From Microcoleus sp. FACHB-DQ6 (GTDB lineage Bacteria > Cyanobacteriota > Cyanobacteriia > Cyanobacteriales > Microcoleaceae): a stretch of DNA of 64,000 nt. Both the position numbers and the translations under genes were made by a program. Below the pieces are notes generated by a model that was not told the DNA's origin, ran no database searches, and saw only the letters and a program-made list of their open reading frames with translations. Positions 19,160 to 26,899 of the stretch are shown here, piece by piece (within the stretch, counting starts at the first letter, position 1; each line of letters opens with the position of its first letter). The stretch lies in NCBI GenBank assembly GCA_014695175.1, contig JACJNV010000108.1:1-64000 (forward strand), written 5' to 3'.

Positions 19160-19198
19160 TCAATCGATTTTAGATTTTAGATTTTAGATTTTAGATTG
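19160..19198. repeat. Heptamer tract (GATTTTA)n
   Basis: Tandem GATTTTA units preceded by GTCAATC. Similar tracts occur at about 8915-8932, 50797-50812, 50850-50872 and 60141-60175, and in coding DNA in tamB. This is the short tandem heptamer repeat type common in filamentous cyanobacteria. Confidence 0.8.
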
Positions 19199-19297
19199 AA
19201 GCATTGACCCCACGGATAAATTCGGGGGCTTGTTTATCGGATACAAGTCAGGGATTTTTAACGTGGATTTGGTAAAATTCCCAATCTCTGGATTCAT

Positions 19298-19801
19298 TTA
19301 AACTTTAGTATCTGCGGGAACTTCCCTCTGTACCAGCATCCAACCTAACAGCGCTAAACTAACTCCGAGAGCGAGAAATCCTAAATCCCAAGCTAACTCG
19401 TTGATACCGGGTTTGACGTGGTGGATTCCCAAAATTTGATGGTCAACAATGCCTTCAACAAAGTCAAACAATCCAGCACCAATTAATATTGAACCGAAAA
19501 AAGTTTGAGTTGACAAAGGAACATCTTTGCGCTTCACAGCACTCCACAAACAGAAGATTCCCGCCACTGTTACCAACCAATCCGCAGCGTGAAACAATCC
19601 ATCTCCGAGGGTATTTAATTCTAAACCGGCAACAGTAGCATCGGTTTTAACGCTGCTAAACATATGGTGCCACTGGAGGAGTTGGTGCAGCACAATGCCG
19701 TCAAAAAAGCCTGATTGACCGATACCGAGGAGAATTCCTGCGATAATTAGAGGTCGGCGGTTGTTAACAGCGGTGGTCGGTGAGTTTGTGCGATCGTCCA
19801 A
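19298..19801 (-). CDS. DUF2243 integral membrane protein
   Basis: The 167-residue protein has four predicted membrane segments. DUF2243 signatures are GIGQSGFFDGIVLHQLLQWHH, DGLFHAADW and DFVEGIVDHQILGIHH; the conserved His and Asp residues could bind metal. It appears to start at TTG 19801, since CTGAGG lies about 8 bases upstream and no in-frame ATG is near. The function is unknown. Confidence 0.85.
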   Translation of the reverse strand: MDDRTNSPTTAVNNRRPLIIAGILLGIGQSGFFDGIVLHQLLQWHHMFSSVKTDATVAGLELNTLGDGLFHAADWLVTVAGIFCLWSAVKRKDVPLSTQTFFGSILIGAGLFDFVEGIVDHQILGIHHVKPGINELAWDLGFLALGVSLALLGWMLVQREVPADTKV

Positions 19802-20033
19802 TGGAAAACCTCAGATTATTTAACTGCTGAGCCTGGGTCTGTGAAGGGATTTGCCAGTACATTTTTTAGTTTTGCTGGGGAGGAGGGGCGATCGCATCAT
19901 CCGCGAGATAGATTTATCGAGTGAAGTGCGATCGCACCTTGATTTTTGATGGATGATGGGAAAGCGCGATCGAATCTTGCCTGCAATAACTTCTACAACA
20001 CCCTCCACATACTAATTGATAGTTTTAATTACA

Positions 20034-20516
20034 TTAAACCTCAACATATTTGCATAAAGTCCTCGCTTCAGGAATAGACGAACCAGATTGACGCAACTCT
20101 TCTAAATGAAAAACTATGGCTGCTTTAATTTGCTGTTCGACTTCCTCGATAGTTGTACCTGTTGCTACGCATCCGGGTAAATCTGGAACATAAGCAGAAT
20201 AATTGCTTTCTGATTTCTGGATGGCAATTGCATAACGTATAATTCTGCTTTGACTATCTGCTTTTGCGTTTGCCAACACAATAGACCCTTCTGGAGTCAA
20301 TTCCCATCTGTCGCGAGGCGAATTAGTTTCTACATATCGTTTAACCAAGCCATCAGCAGCCAGTTTTTTTAAGACAACCATCATGTCAGGTTCTCGCGGT
20401 ACATCTCGACGGGAAAGTGCATTCGCGAGTTCGTACCAACTCCACTTTCCTTGACCTTTAGCTACTAATTCCAGCAGCACTAATTCAAGCTGGGTTAATT
20501 GAGTTAGGTTTTTCAT
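20034..20516 (-). CDS. Winged-helix plus HicB-like fusion, candidate antitoxin
   Basis: The protein has 160 residues from ATG 20516. Residues 1-80 form a winged-helix-like DNA-binding region (YELANALSRRDV, then LKKLAADGLVKRY and LTPEGSIVL). Residues about 92-160 match the HicB antitoxin fold: IRYAIAIQKSESNYSAYVPD, PGCVATGTTIEEV and an acidic helix. Its start overlaps the stop of the upstream gene in TGATG, so translation is coupled. It is likely the antitoxin and repressor of that pair. The wHTH part precedes the HicB part, unlike the usual order in which HicB carries its DNA-binding domain at the C-terminus. Confidence 0.75.
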   Translation of the reverse strand: MKNLTQLTQLELVLLELVAKGQGKWSWYELANALSRRDVPREPDMMVVLKKLAADGLVKRYVETNSPRDRWELTPEGSIVLANAKADSQSRIIRYAIAIQKSESNYSAYVPDLPGCVATGTTIEEVEQQIKAAIVFHLEELRQSGSSIPEARTLCKYVEV

Positions 20517-20926
20517 CAAAATTCCTCTACGCTCAGATGAAATAAAACGCCGAATCCTTCTTTTAATTTATAATCTTCAAGAGTAGCTGTGTGAGCATTG
20601 TTCCAAAGTTCATAAGCCTCATCCGGATCAGCGGGTTGTCCAGTTGGATAGCCAAGCTTTTTATACCTGAGATACTCGCGTAACTCGTGAGTATAAAACC
20701 GTAAATCAACAGGCTCAGCTACAAGGGTTTGGGTGGTGATACCTCTTAACCTTTCAACCATTCTTAGCTCAGCTTCACCAACTGGATTAAATCTGCGAAC
20801 ATGAGCTTCAACCAAGGCAACGCCTTTATCAGTAATTTTAACATTTTGATAAGATAAGTTGAGAATCTTTCCGCCAGCTTTCGAGGGATTGAAAGGTCTG
20901 CCACTTTTTGCACCTTTTTCTATCAT
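20516..20926 (-). CDS. Small protein resembling a polymorphic-toxin C-terminal domain; candidate toxin
   Basis: The protein has 136 residues. The segment DLRFYTHELREYLRYKKLG, followed by DEAYELWNNAHTATLEDY, recalls C-terminal toxin domains I have seen in large secreted polymorphic toxins, but I cannot name the family with certainty. Conserved His, Glu and Asp residues (YTHE, NNAH, LED) could form an active site. The gene overlaps the wHTH-HicB gene by one base, in the toxin-first order of HicAB modules. It lies 64 bases after the caspase-GUN4 gene on the same strand. It is not a HicA: no dsRBD-like fold motif is seen. Confidence 0.5.
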   Translation of the reverse strand: MIEKGAKSGRPFNPSKAGGKILNLSYQNVKITDKGVALVEAHVRRFNPVGEAELRMVERLRGITTQTLVAEPVDLRFYTHELREYLRYKKLGYPTGQPADPDEAYELWNNAHTATLEDYKLKEGFGVLFHLSVEEF

Positions 20927-20990
20927 TTTATTCGAGTGGCTTTAATCTATCCGTAGTTAACAAAGTTGGGAAACGCTTAGATGTTACAGT

Positions 20991-22484
20991 CTACAAGTCT
21001 CTACGCGAGAGAAGAGATACGACCCACTTCCCCACCCAAGCGCCCGCAGGAGGTGAGCTTGTGGTGCTTTCTCTGATGAAAAAGTGATGTACAAGACAAG
21101 GGAGGTGAGCTTCTGGTGCTTTCTCTGAAAAAGTGATGTCTTTGTACGTAAGCCATTCATTTTTTTGTCTCCAACCCACGCGATCGCCTAACCTCTCGCA
21201 AACTTCCACATTATATTCACTTGTTCCCCCCAAACTTTGATAAATGTGCTTCCGCACGCTAAAGCCGAAGTGACCGTTAGAATATTTTACCCAAAGTTGG
21301 TCAATGGTACGCAAGTCTTCGCAGGGGAATTTTTCAATACTTTCTGTACTCAGGCATCCTTGTTTCTCCCTCCCCGCCGCCTTGAACATCACTCTCGCCG
21401 TTTCCTGATCAGCTTCTTTCCATTTTTTGGCGGCCAATAAATCGCGCAGATTTGTATAGTCTACTCCTCGCTCAGATTTGAGAGGAACATCAGGCTCAAT
21501 AGGAGTAGAATTAGGAGGTGCAGGTTGAGGGGATTTTTCGGTTGTAGCACTATTTTTAGAACTCGGTTGATATGGTATAGCTGCTGGCTGTATCTTGGCA
21601 ACGGCAATTCTTTTTACTGCTTTAATCGCATCCATATCACCAGGAAATGCAACTAATACCCGAATCCATAACTGTTCTGCCAAATCTAGATTCTTGTTGA
21701 GTTCAGCCTGGGAAGCATCATACTTGAGCGTCCGCTCATCATCTAATGTGGCGTATTGCGGCAAAAGAATTAGGTGAGATTTTTCAATAGGTTCAGCAAT
21801 AGTCAGAGGTGTTTGCTTGGGTTTCCCAAATTGGCGATTGAGTTCGGTTACTCGCTGGATTAAATATTGATTCAATCGTTCAACAGTTGCACATTGACCT
21901 TGAGAACCCAATCCTTCTAGTAACGCACAAGTAAAAACACCTTGCTGTAAATCTTCAATTTCATAAGATATCTGATTTGGACTACAGGAAGCAATGCTGA
22001 TGACTCCCATTTGCCGCGCTTGTTCAGCGGTTTGACGGCCAATCCCCTCAACAGACTTTCCCTCATCGCGGCAAGCATCCAAAATTAAAATAATATTATC
22101 AGCCCCGCAGCCTCGCAAGCGTTGGATAATATAATTAACTGAAATATTACTATTTGCAATATCATCGGGAAAACCGTCAGTCGGCATCAAATAATCGCAC
22201 CCATTTTGACGAACTCCATGACCGCTGAAGAAAAACCAAAAGTTATCTCCCGCACTCATAAAAGGCTGTTCAAACCTAACGTGTAACAAGCGCATCACGT
22301 TCGATCTAGTAGGCAGCAACTGTTTTTCCGATGAGTCTTCCGAGAAATGGTAAACTTTCTCGAATCCCGCCTCATAGCAGAGAAAATCCCGCATTAATTC
22401 TGCATCCCGCTTAGCATATTTCAGCGGACGTTGCAGGTGTTCGTATTCATTAATTCCGATGACAACAGCCCAATTTTTCGCCAT
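20991..22484 (-). CDS. Caspase-like protease (C14/metacaspase-type) fused to a GUN4 domain
   Basis: The protein has 497 residues. Residues 1-240 are a caspase fold with His89 in FSGHG and Cys138 in ILDACRD. Residues about 250-297 form a helical TPR-like pair, 300-338 a Pro-rich linker, and about 341-495 a GUN4 domain (VDYTNLRDLLAAKKWKEADQ, then DLRTIDQLWVKYSNGHFGFS). GUN4 binds tetrapyrroles in chlorophyll synthesis, so the protease may sense porphyrin or bilin. The C-terminal ~30 residues are not GUN4-like, because a 53-bp tandem duplication shifted the frame. The start lies one base after the partner gene. The activation mechanism is inferred, not shown. Confidence 0.88.
   Translation of the reverse strand: MAKNWAVVIGINEYEHLQRPLKYAKRDAELMRDFLCYEAGFEKVYHFSEDSSEKQLLPTRSNVMRLLHVRFEQPFMSAGDNFWFFFSGHGVRQNGCDYLMPTDGFPDDIANSNISVNYIIQRLRGCGADNIILILDACRDEGKSVEGIGRQTAEQARQMGVISIASCSPNQISYEIEDLQQGVFTCALLEGLGSQGQCATVERLNQYLIQRVTELNRQFGKPKQTPLTIAEPIEKSHLILLPQYATLDDERTLKYDASQAELNKNLDLAEQLWIRVLVAFPGDMDAIKAVKRIAVAKIQPAAIPYQPSSKNSATTEKSPQPAPPNSTPIEPDVPLKSERGVDYTNLRDLLAAKKWKEADQETARVMFKAAGREKQGCLSTESIEKFPCEDLRTIDQLWVKYSNGHFGFSVRKHIYQSLGGTSEYNVEVCERLGDRVGWRQKNEWLTYKDITFSEKAPEAHLPCLVHHFFIRESTTSSPPAGAWVGKWVVSLLSRRDL
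21048..21139 (-). repeat. 53-bp tandem duplication in the GUN4-coding end
   Basis: The copies at 21048-21089 and 21101-21139 share GGAGGTGAGCTT, GGTGCTTTCTCTGA and AAAAAGTGATGT. They begin 53 bases apart (not a multiple of three) and differ by a 3-base indel. The second translated copy is therefore read out of frame. Confidence 0.9.
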
Positions 22485-22485
22485 T

Positions 22486-22902
22486 TCACTTTGATTGTTC
22501 CCGTTTAAACTTGAGCTTTATCGATCCTTTTCCTCCCGCTGCGGCTCCATTACCGATGATGCTAATTTGTCCCTGACCGTTAATTTCCACCGATAGCTCA
22601 ATTTCCTCTAACTCCATCTTAGACTTGCGATCGCGCTTCTCTTCACTGCGGATTAGGAGTCGATCGACAACTGCCAGCAAATGAGCCATTTCTTGCTCTA
22701 ATGTCTCTACACTGACATTATGAATTCTAAATTCACCCGTGGCATCGGGAACTTTTGGCCGTTGAGAAGAATTTGACGGTGGTTCCATATCCAAGAAAGG
22801 TGCTCCCCCCATTCCCAGACTTTTGCCACCATCAGCAGTAACGACTTGAGGCGACTCGCCCGGAATATCGCTGGTCACAATCCTAATCGTTTCATCTGGC
22901 AT
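22486..22902 (-). CDS. Small protein with a Pepco-like C-terminal domain, partner of the caspase-GUN4 protease
   Basis: The protein has 138 residues. The first 60 are Gly/Pro-rich and likely disordered. A helix at about 65-92 (VETLEQEMAHLLAVVDRLL) is followed by a small beta region at 98-135 with ELSVEINGQGQISIIG and GGKGSIKLKFKR. This layout resembles the Pepco (peptidase-co-occurring) and related trypco domains described beside caspases and trypsins in bacterial conflict systems. The assignment is from memory. The stop lies one base before the caspase ATG, so the two are surely cotranscribed and probably act together. Confidence 0.6.
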   Translation of the reverse strand: MPDETIRIVTSDIPGESPQVVTADGGKSLGMGGAPFLDMEPPSNSSQRPKVPDATGEFRIHNVSVETLEQEMAHLLAVVDRLLIRSEEKRDRKSKMELEEIELSVEINGQGQISIIGNGAAAGGKGSIKLKFKREQSK

Positions 22903-23239
22903 AAGTGTTTAAGACTCCAAACTATCGAGATATTTTTGCTAAATGCGATCGCCCACAATAATTTTCTATTCTACCTGAAATTTATCAACTGTTAGAGAAG
23001 CCCCCGGATTCATCTGTGGAATGGGTATCTTGCCCGCCCTAAATGTTAAATTTTAATACTAAAAAATCGGTCGCGCGATCGCCCAAAACTACATAATGTG
23101 AGTTACAAGTTCGATCGTACTTCTATCAAAAATCCTAAATCCCAAAACCTCATTGCCCAAACTGACCGTTTCTGTGCAAACCTAAAAAACAGCAGACACA
23201 ATTTTATAAACTCTAATTACAGAACACTAGCAACCAGTT
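22903..23239. other. Divergent intergenic region between the caspase operon and ispG
   Basis: 337 bases with HIP1 sites and no ORF or strong hairpin. It must hold the promoters of both the Pepco-like/caspase operon (leftward) and ispG (rightward), but no clear -10/-35 pair stands out. Confidence 0.5.
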
Positions 23240-24460
23240 ATGCAAACTCTGCCGAACCCCACTAAAACCCCCACCACCGAACCAACCTTCGACACCACCA
23301 TCAAACGCCGCAAAACCCGTCCCGTCAAAGTCGGTAGCGTCACCATCGGCGGCGGCAACCCCGTCGTAGTTCAGTCGATGATTAACGAAGACACCCTCGA
23401 CATCGACGGTTCAGTCGCCGGAATTCGGCGCTTGCACGAGATTGGCTGCGAAATCGTCCGCGTCACCGTGCCCAGCATGGCCCACGCCAAAGCTTTAGCC
23501 GAAATCAAGCAAAAACTGCACGCCACCTACCAACCCGTGCCCCTCGTCGCCGATGTCCACCACAACGGCATGAAAATTGCCCTGGAAGTCGCCAAACACG
23601 TAGACAAAGTGAGAATCAATCCCGGACTTTACGTGTTCGAGAAGCCGAAAGCCGACAGAAGCGAATACACCGACAGCGAATTCGTCGAAATTGGCGAAAA
23701 AATCCGCGAAACACTGGAACCTCTGGTGATTTCCCTGCGCGACCAAGGCAAAGCTTTGCGAATCGGCGTTAATCACGGTTCTCTCGCCGAACGGATGCTG
23801 TTTACCTACGGCGACACGCCCGAAGGCATGGTAGAATCCGCCCTGGAATTCATCAAAATTTGCGAATCCCTCGACTTCCGAAATATCGTAATTTCCCTGA
23901 AAGCCTCCCGCGCGCCGGTGATGGTTGCTGCTTACCGCTTAATGGTGCACCGGATGGACGAACTCGGCATGGATTACCCGCTGCATCTCGGCGTCACCGA
24001 AGCAGGAGACGGCGAATACGGCCGCATCAAATCCACCGCAGGCCTGGCGCCTTTGTTAGCTGACGGTATCGGCGACACCATCCGCGTCTCGCTGACAGAG
24101 GCCCCAGAAAAGGAGATTCCGGTTTGCTACAGCATTCTGCAAGCCTTGGGACTGCGGAAAACGATGGTTGAGTATGTCGCTTGTCCTTCCTGCGGTCGCA
24201 CTTTGTTTAATTTAGAGGAAGTGTTACACCAAGTGAGAGAGGCGACCAAGCATCTCACCGGTTTGGATATAGCAGTAATGGGCTGTATTGTCAATGGACC
24301 CGGAGAAATGGCTGATGCTGATTACGGCTACGTCGGGAAGCAACCGGGTTATATCTCGCTGTACCGGGGTCGGGAAGAAATTAAGAAAGTGCCGGAAGAC
24401 CGAGGAGTGGCAGAATTGATTGACTTGATTAAATCGGACGATCGCTGGGTTGATCCTTAG
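23240..24460 (+). CDS. ispG: 4-hydroxy-3-methylbut-2-enyl diphosphate synthase (IspG/GcpE)
   Basis: The protein has 406 residues. The TIM-barrel part carries [11 protein letters not shown] and [10 protein letters not shown], and the [4Fe-4S] part has Cys315 and Cys318 in VACPSCGR, Cys349 in [11 protein letters not shown] and the catalytic-type Glu356. It converts methylerythritol cyclodiphosphate to HMBPP in the MEP pathway, which feeds carotenoid and chlorophyll side chains. The length is normal for the short bacterial/cyanobacterial form. The gene is single. Confidence 0.97.
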   Translation: MQTLPNPTKTPTTEPTFDTTIKRRKTRPVKVGSVTIGGGNPVVVQSMINEDTLDIDGSVAGIRRLHEIGCEIVRVTVPSMAHAKALAEIKQKLHATYQPVPLVADVHHNGMKIALEVAKHVDKVRINPGLYVFEKPKADRSEYTDSEFVEIGEKIRETLEPLVISLRDQGKALRIGVNHGSLAERMLFTYGDTPEGMVESALEFIKICESLDFRNIVISLKASRAPVMVAAYRLMVHRMDELGMDYPLHLGVTEAGDGEYGRIKSTAGLAPLLADGIGDTIRVSLTEAPEKEIPVCYSILQALGLRKTMVEYVACPSCGRTLFNLEEVLHQVREATKHLTGLDIAVMGCIVNGPGEMADADYGYVGKQPGYISLYRGREEIKKVPEDRGVAELIDLIKSDDRWVDP

Positions 24461-24463
24461 CCC

Positions 24464-24610
24464 CTGAAGAACAGGCAAGATGCCTGTTCCACAAAACATC
24501 AAGTTTCTTGTGGGCCGTCGCTCCTAGCCCGTCAGGAACAGGCAAGATGCCTGTTTCACAAAAAAACATCAAGTTTCTTGTAGGGTGGGCTTCTAGCCCG
24601 CCCTGAATAG
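24464..24610. repeat. Two copies of the AACAGGCAAGATGCCTGTTC hairpin repeat
   Basis: Each copy has the palindrome ACAGGCAAGATGCCTGT followed by a CACAA tract and a GGGCTTCTAGCCCGCC-type stem. They lie just after ispG and may act as its terminator. The same modules occur in MITE-like elements and in two genes of this window. Confidence 0.8.
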
Positions 24611-24717
24611 AACTCGGCAAAGTGGAATAATATCTGTACGCCAAACGCGAGCGGGCCTTACCTGTGTTAGATTGAGCGTAAATATTCTGAACTCTTTTCC
24701 TCCCGCGCGTCAGACAA

Positions 24718-26073
24718 ATGGTTATAACAAAACGAGGGCTTGTTCTAAGTGCAGCAGCGGTGGTACTCACTGCTGTAACTCTTGCGAACACTGGTTGCAG
24801 TTCTAAATCTCTGGCTTCTTTTCGGGGAAGCCCTAAAGAGTTGGTTGATGAAGTTTGGCAAATTATTGACAAAAGTTATGTAGATGGCACTTTTAACCAG
24901 GTTGACTGGAAAGCGGTGCGGAATGATTATTTGAATCGGACTTATACCAGCGACGAGGAAGCTTACAAAGCAATTCGGGAAATGCTGAAGAAGCTGGACG
25001 ATCCTTATACGCGGTTTATGGACCCTCAAGAGTTCAGAAATATGCAGGTTGACACTTCTGGGGAACTGACAGGAGTTGGGATTCAGTTGACTCAAGATGA
25101 GGAAACCAAAAAGTTGGTGGTGATTTCGCCGATCGAAGATACCCCTGCTTTTACTGCTGGTATTCTGGCAAAAGATATCATTACTAAGATTGACGGCAAA
25201 AGCACAGAAGGCATGGATACGAATCAGGCGGTAAATTTGATTCGCGGCCAGGTGGATACTGAGGTGACGCTGACTATTTTGCGGGGAAGCAAGGAATTAG
25301 AATTTAAGCTGAAACGCGCTAAAATTGAAATTCATCCCGTGCGGAAGTCGGTGCAGAAAACTCCGATCGGCGAAGTCGGCTATATTCGCTTAAATCAGTT
25401 CAGTGCGAATGCTGCATCGGAAATGCGATCGGCAATTAAGGATTTGGAACAGAAAAAGGTAACGGGCTATATTTTAGACTTGCGTTCCAATCCCGGCGGG
25501 TTGCTGTACGGAAGTATTGAAATTGCTCGGATGTGGCTCAAAGAAGGTACGATCGTCTCGACGGTTGATCGAGTCGGTGAGGCCGATAAACAAACTGCAA
25601 ATAAGGCAGAGCTCACAGACAAACCATTAGTTGTACTGGTAGACGGCGGTTCAGCAAGTGCTAGCGAGATTCTATCCGGTGCTTTGCAAGACAACAAGCG
25701 CGCGGTTTTGGTGGGAACAAAGACGTTTGGTAAAGGTTTAGTTCAGTCAGTACGCGGCGTGGGAAATGGTGCCGGTTTGGCGGTGACAATTGCCAAGTAT
25801 TTTACTCCCAAGGGCACTGATATCAACAAGGCCGGGATTGAACCGGATTTTAAGGTAGAACTCACCGAGGCTCAAAAACAGGAATTGAGGCGCGATCGCG
25901 ATAAAATCGCTACAACGGCAGATCCGCAGTACGCGAAAGCTATGGAAGTTTTGACACAGCAAGTTACTGGTAAAACAGGGAACAATAAGGCGGAGTCGAA
26001 ACCGAATGCAGCGCCACCTAAACCGAATGCGGCGCAAGCAAAACCGAGTGCAGCACCTTCTAAATCTAAATAG
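24718..26073 (+). CDS. Carboxyl-terminal processing protease (S41, CtpA/B/C type)
   Basis: The protein has 451 residues. An N-terminal hydrophobic segment (LVLSAAAVVLTAVTLA) precedes Cys27, so it is a secreted or possibly lipid-anchored protein. It has a PDZ domain at about 115-195 (GVGIQLTQDE to REL-type end) and an S41 domain with Ser in GGSASASEI and Lys in GTKTFGKGLVQ as the Ser/Lys dyad. The Pro/Ala/Lys-rich tail SKPNAAPPKPNAAQAKPSAA is of low complexity. The family includes the D1-processing protease, but paralogues cannot be separated here. It likely acts in the periplasm or thylakoid lumen. Confidence 0.92.
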   Translation: MVITKRGLVLSAAAVVLTAVTLANTGCSSKSLASFRGSPKELVDEVWQIIDKSYVDGTFNQVDWKAVRNDYLNRTYTSDEEAYKAIREMLKKLDDPYTRFMDPQEFRNMQVDTSGELTGVGIQLTQDEETKKLVVISPIEDTPAFTAGILAKDIITKIDGKSTEGMDTNQAVNLIRGQVDTEVTLTILRGSKELEFKLKRAKIEIHPVRKSVQKTPIGEVGYIRLNQFSANAASEMRSAIKDLEQKKVTGYILDLRSNPGGLLYGSIEIARMWLKEGTIVSTVDRVGEADKQTANKAELTDKPLVVLVDGGSASASEILSGALQDNKRAVLVGTKTFGKGLVQSVRGVGNGAGLAVTIAKYFTPKGTDINKAGIEPDFKVELTEAQKQELRRDRDKIATTADPQYAKAMEVLTQQVTGKTGNNKAESKPNAAPPKPNAAQAKPSAAPSKSK

Positions 26074-26102
26074 AAAACCTGTGTAAGGTTCCAGTTAAAA
26101 AA

Positions 26103-26170
26103 AAGCATTCGGGGGAAGATTTACGGCTAAAAGCCAAGATTTAAAACTCGAATGCTTCGCTATTTTTTGC
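26103..26170 (+). terminator. Candidate terminator after the Ctp gene
   Basis: AAGCATTCG (26103-26111) pairs with CGAATGCTT (26149-26157), enclosing a smaller GGCTAAAAGCC hairpin. TATTTTTT follows. It lies 30 bases after the stop codon. Confidence 0.55.
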
Positions 26171-26391
26171 AATGCGTCCCGTGCAACCGAAATTTATATA
26201 ATTCATCGGCGTTAATCTGTGTTAATCTGCCCTCATCTGCGGTAAAAAAAAGAGAAGGTATTAACCGCAGATGACAATGGATTGACCCTGATTCACGCAG
26301 AGGTCGAGAAGAGAGATATGAATAATTCCGCTGCTAACAGATTTGATATCACGTTAGCTTTCGCGATGCGGAGGAAAGTAATAGTAATTCG

Positions 26392-26598
26392 TCATTGCGG
26401 CTGGCATTTGCCGGCGCGAATTAATCCGATGCGGCGGGCAATGGCATCTTCGGCAGAATCGTAAGGACCCCACTTTTCAATAATACTGGGGTTTTGTTCT
26501 TCAAGTTGCGCGATCCTCTGCGAGGGCTCCGCCAACGGCAAAATTTCGCAATTACCTGCAGGACGTTTGACAATATAAAATTTTGGTGTTTCTGTCAT
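26392..26598 (-). CDS. Small conserved cyanobacterial protein, 68 residues
   Basis: The ATG at 26598 is preferred to an upstream GTG because the protein family begins just before KFYIVKRPAGNCEILP. Other recognisable parts are IIEKWGPYDSAEDAIARR and LIRAGKCQP. I recall similar proteins as common, uncharacterised cyanobacterial genes. It has no known function, no membrane segment and two cysteines. Confidence 0.65.
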   Translation of the reverse strand: MTETPKFYIVKRPAGNCEILPLAEPSQRIAQLEEQNPSIIEKWGPYDSAEDAIARRIGLIRAGKCQPQ

Positions 26599-26899
26599 AG
26601 CTAAATTCGTCACAAAAAAGCTGGATACTAACTAGGCAATTGGCTCATTATATCAAATAGGGAAACGGCAATGCCGTGTCTCAAGTGTGTCTTAGCATTA
26701 AAGTCGCAGTCCGACAGTAGTTGAAACCCCTCCCGGGCTGCGGATTTAACCGCCTGCAACTAATAAGAATTAAAAAAAACTAACACTTTTGGAAGATGCC
26801 ACAATATTTATCTATGATCAAAATATAGACATTTGTCTAAACAGTGCATTCAACCATTTCAGAAGTGGCGAAATATTCTAATCAATACCAAAAAAAACC

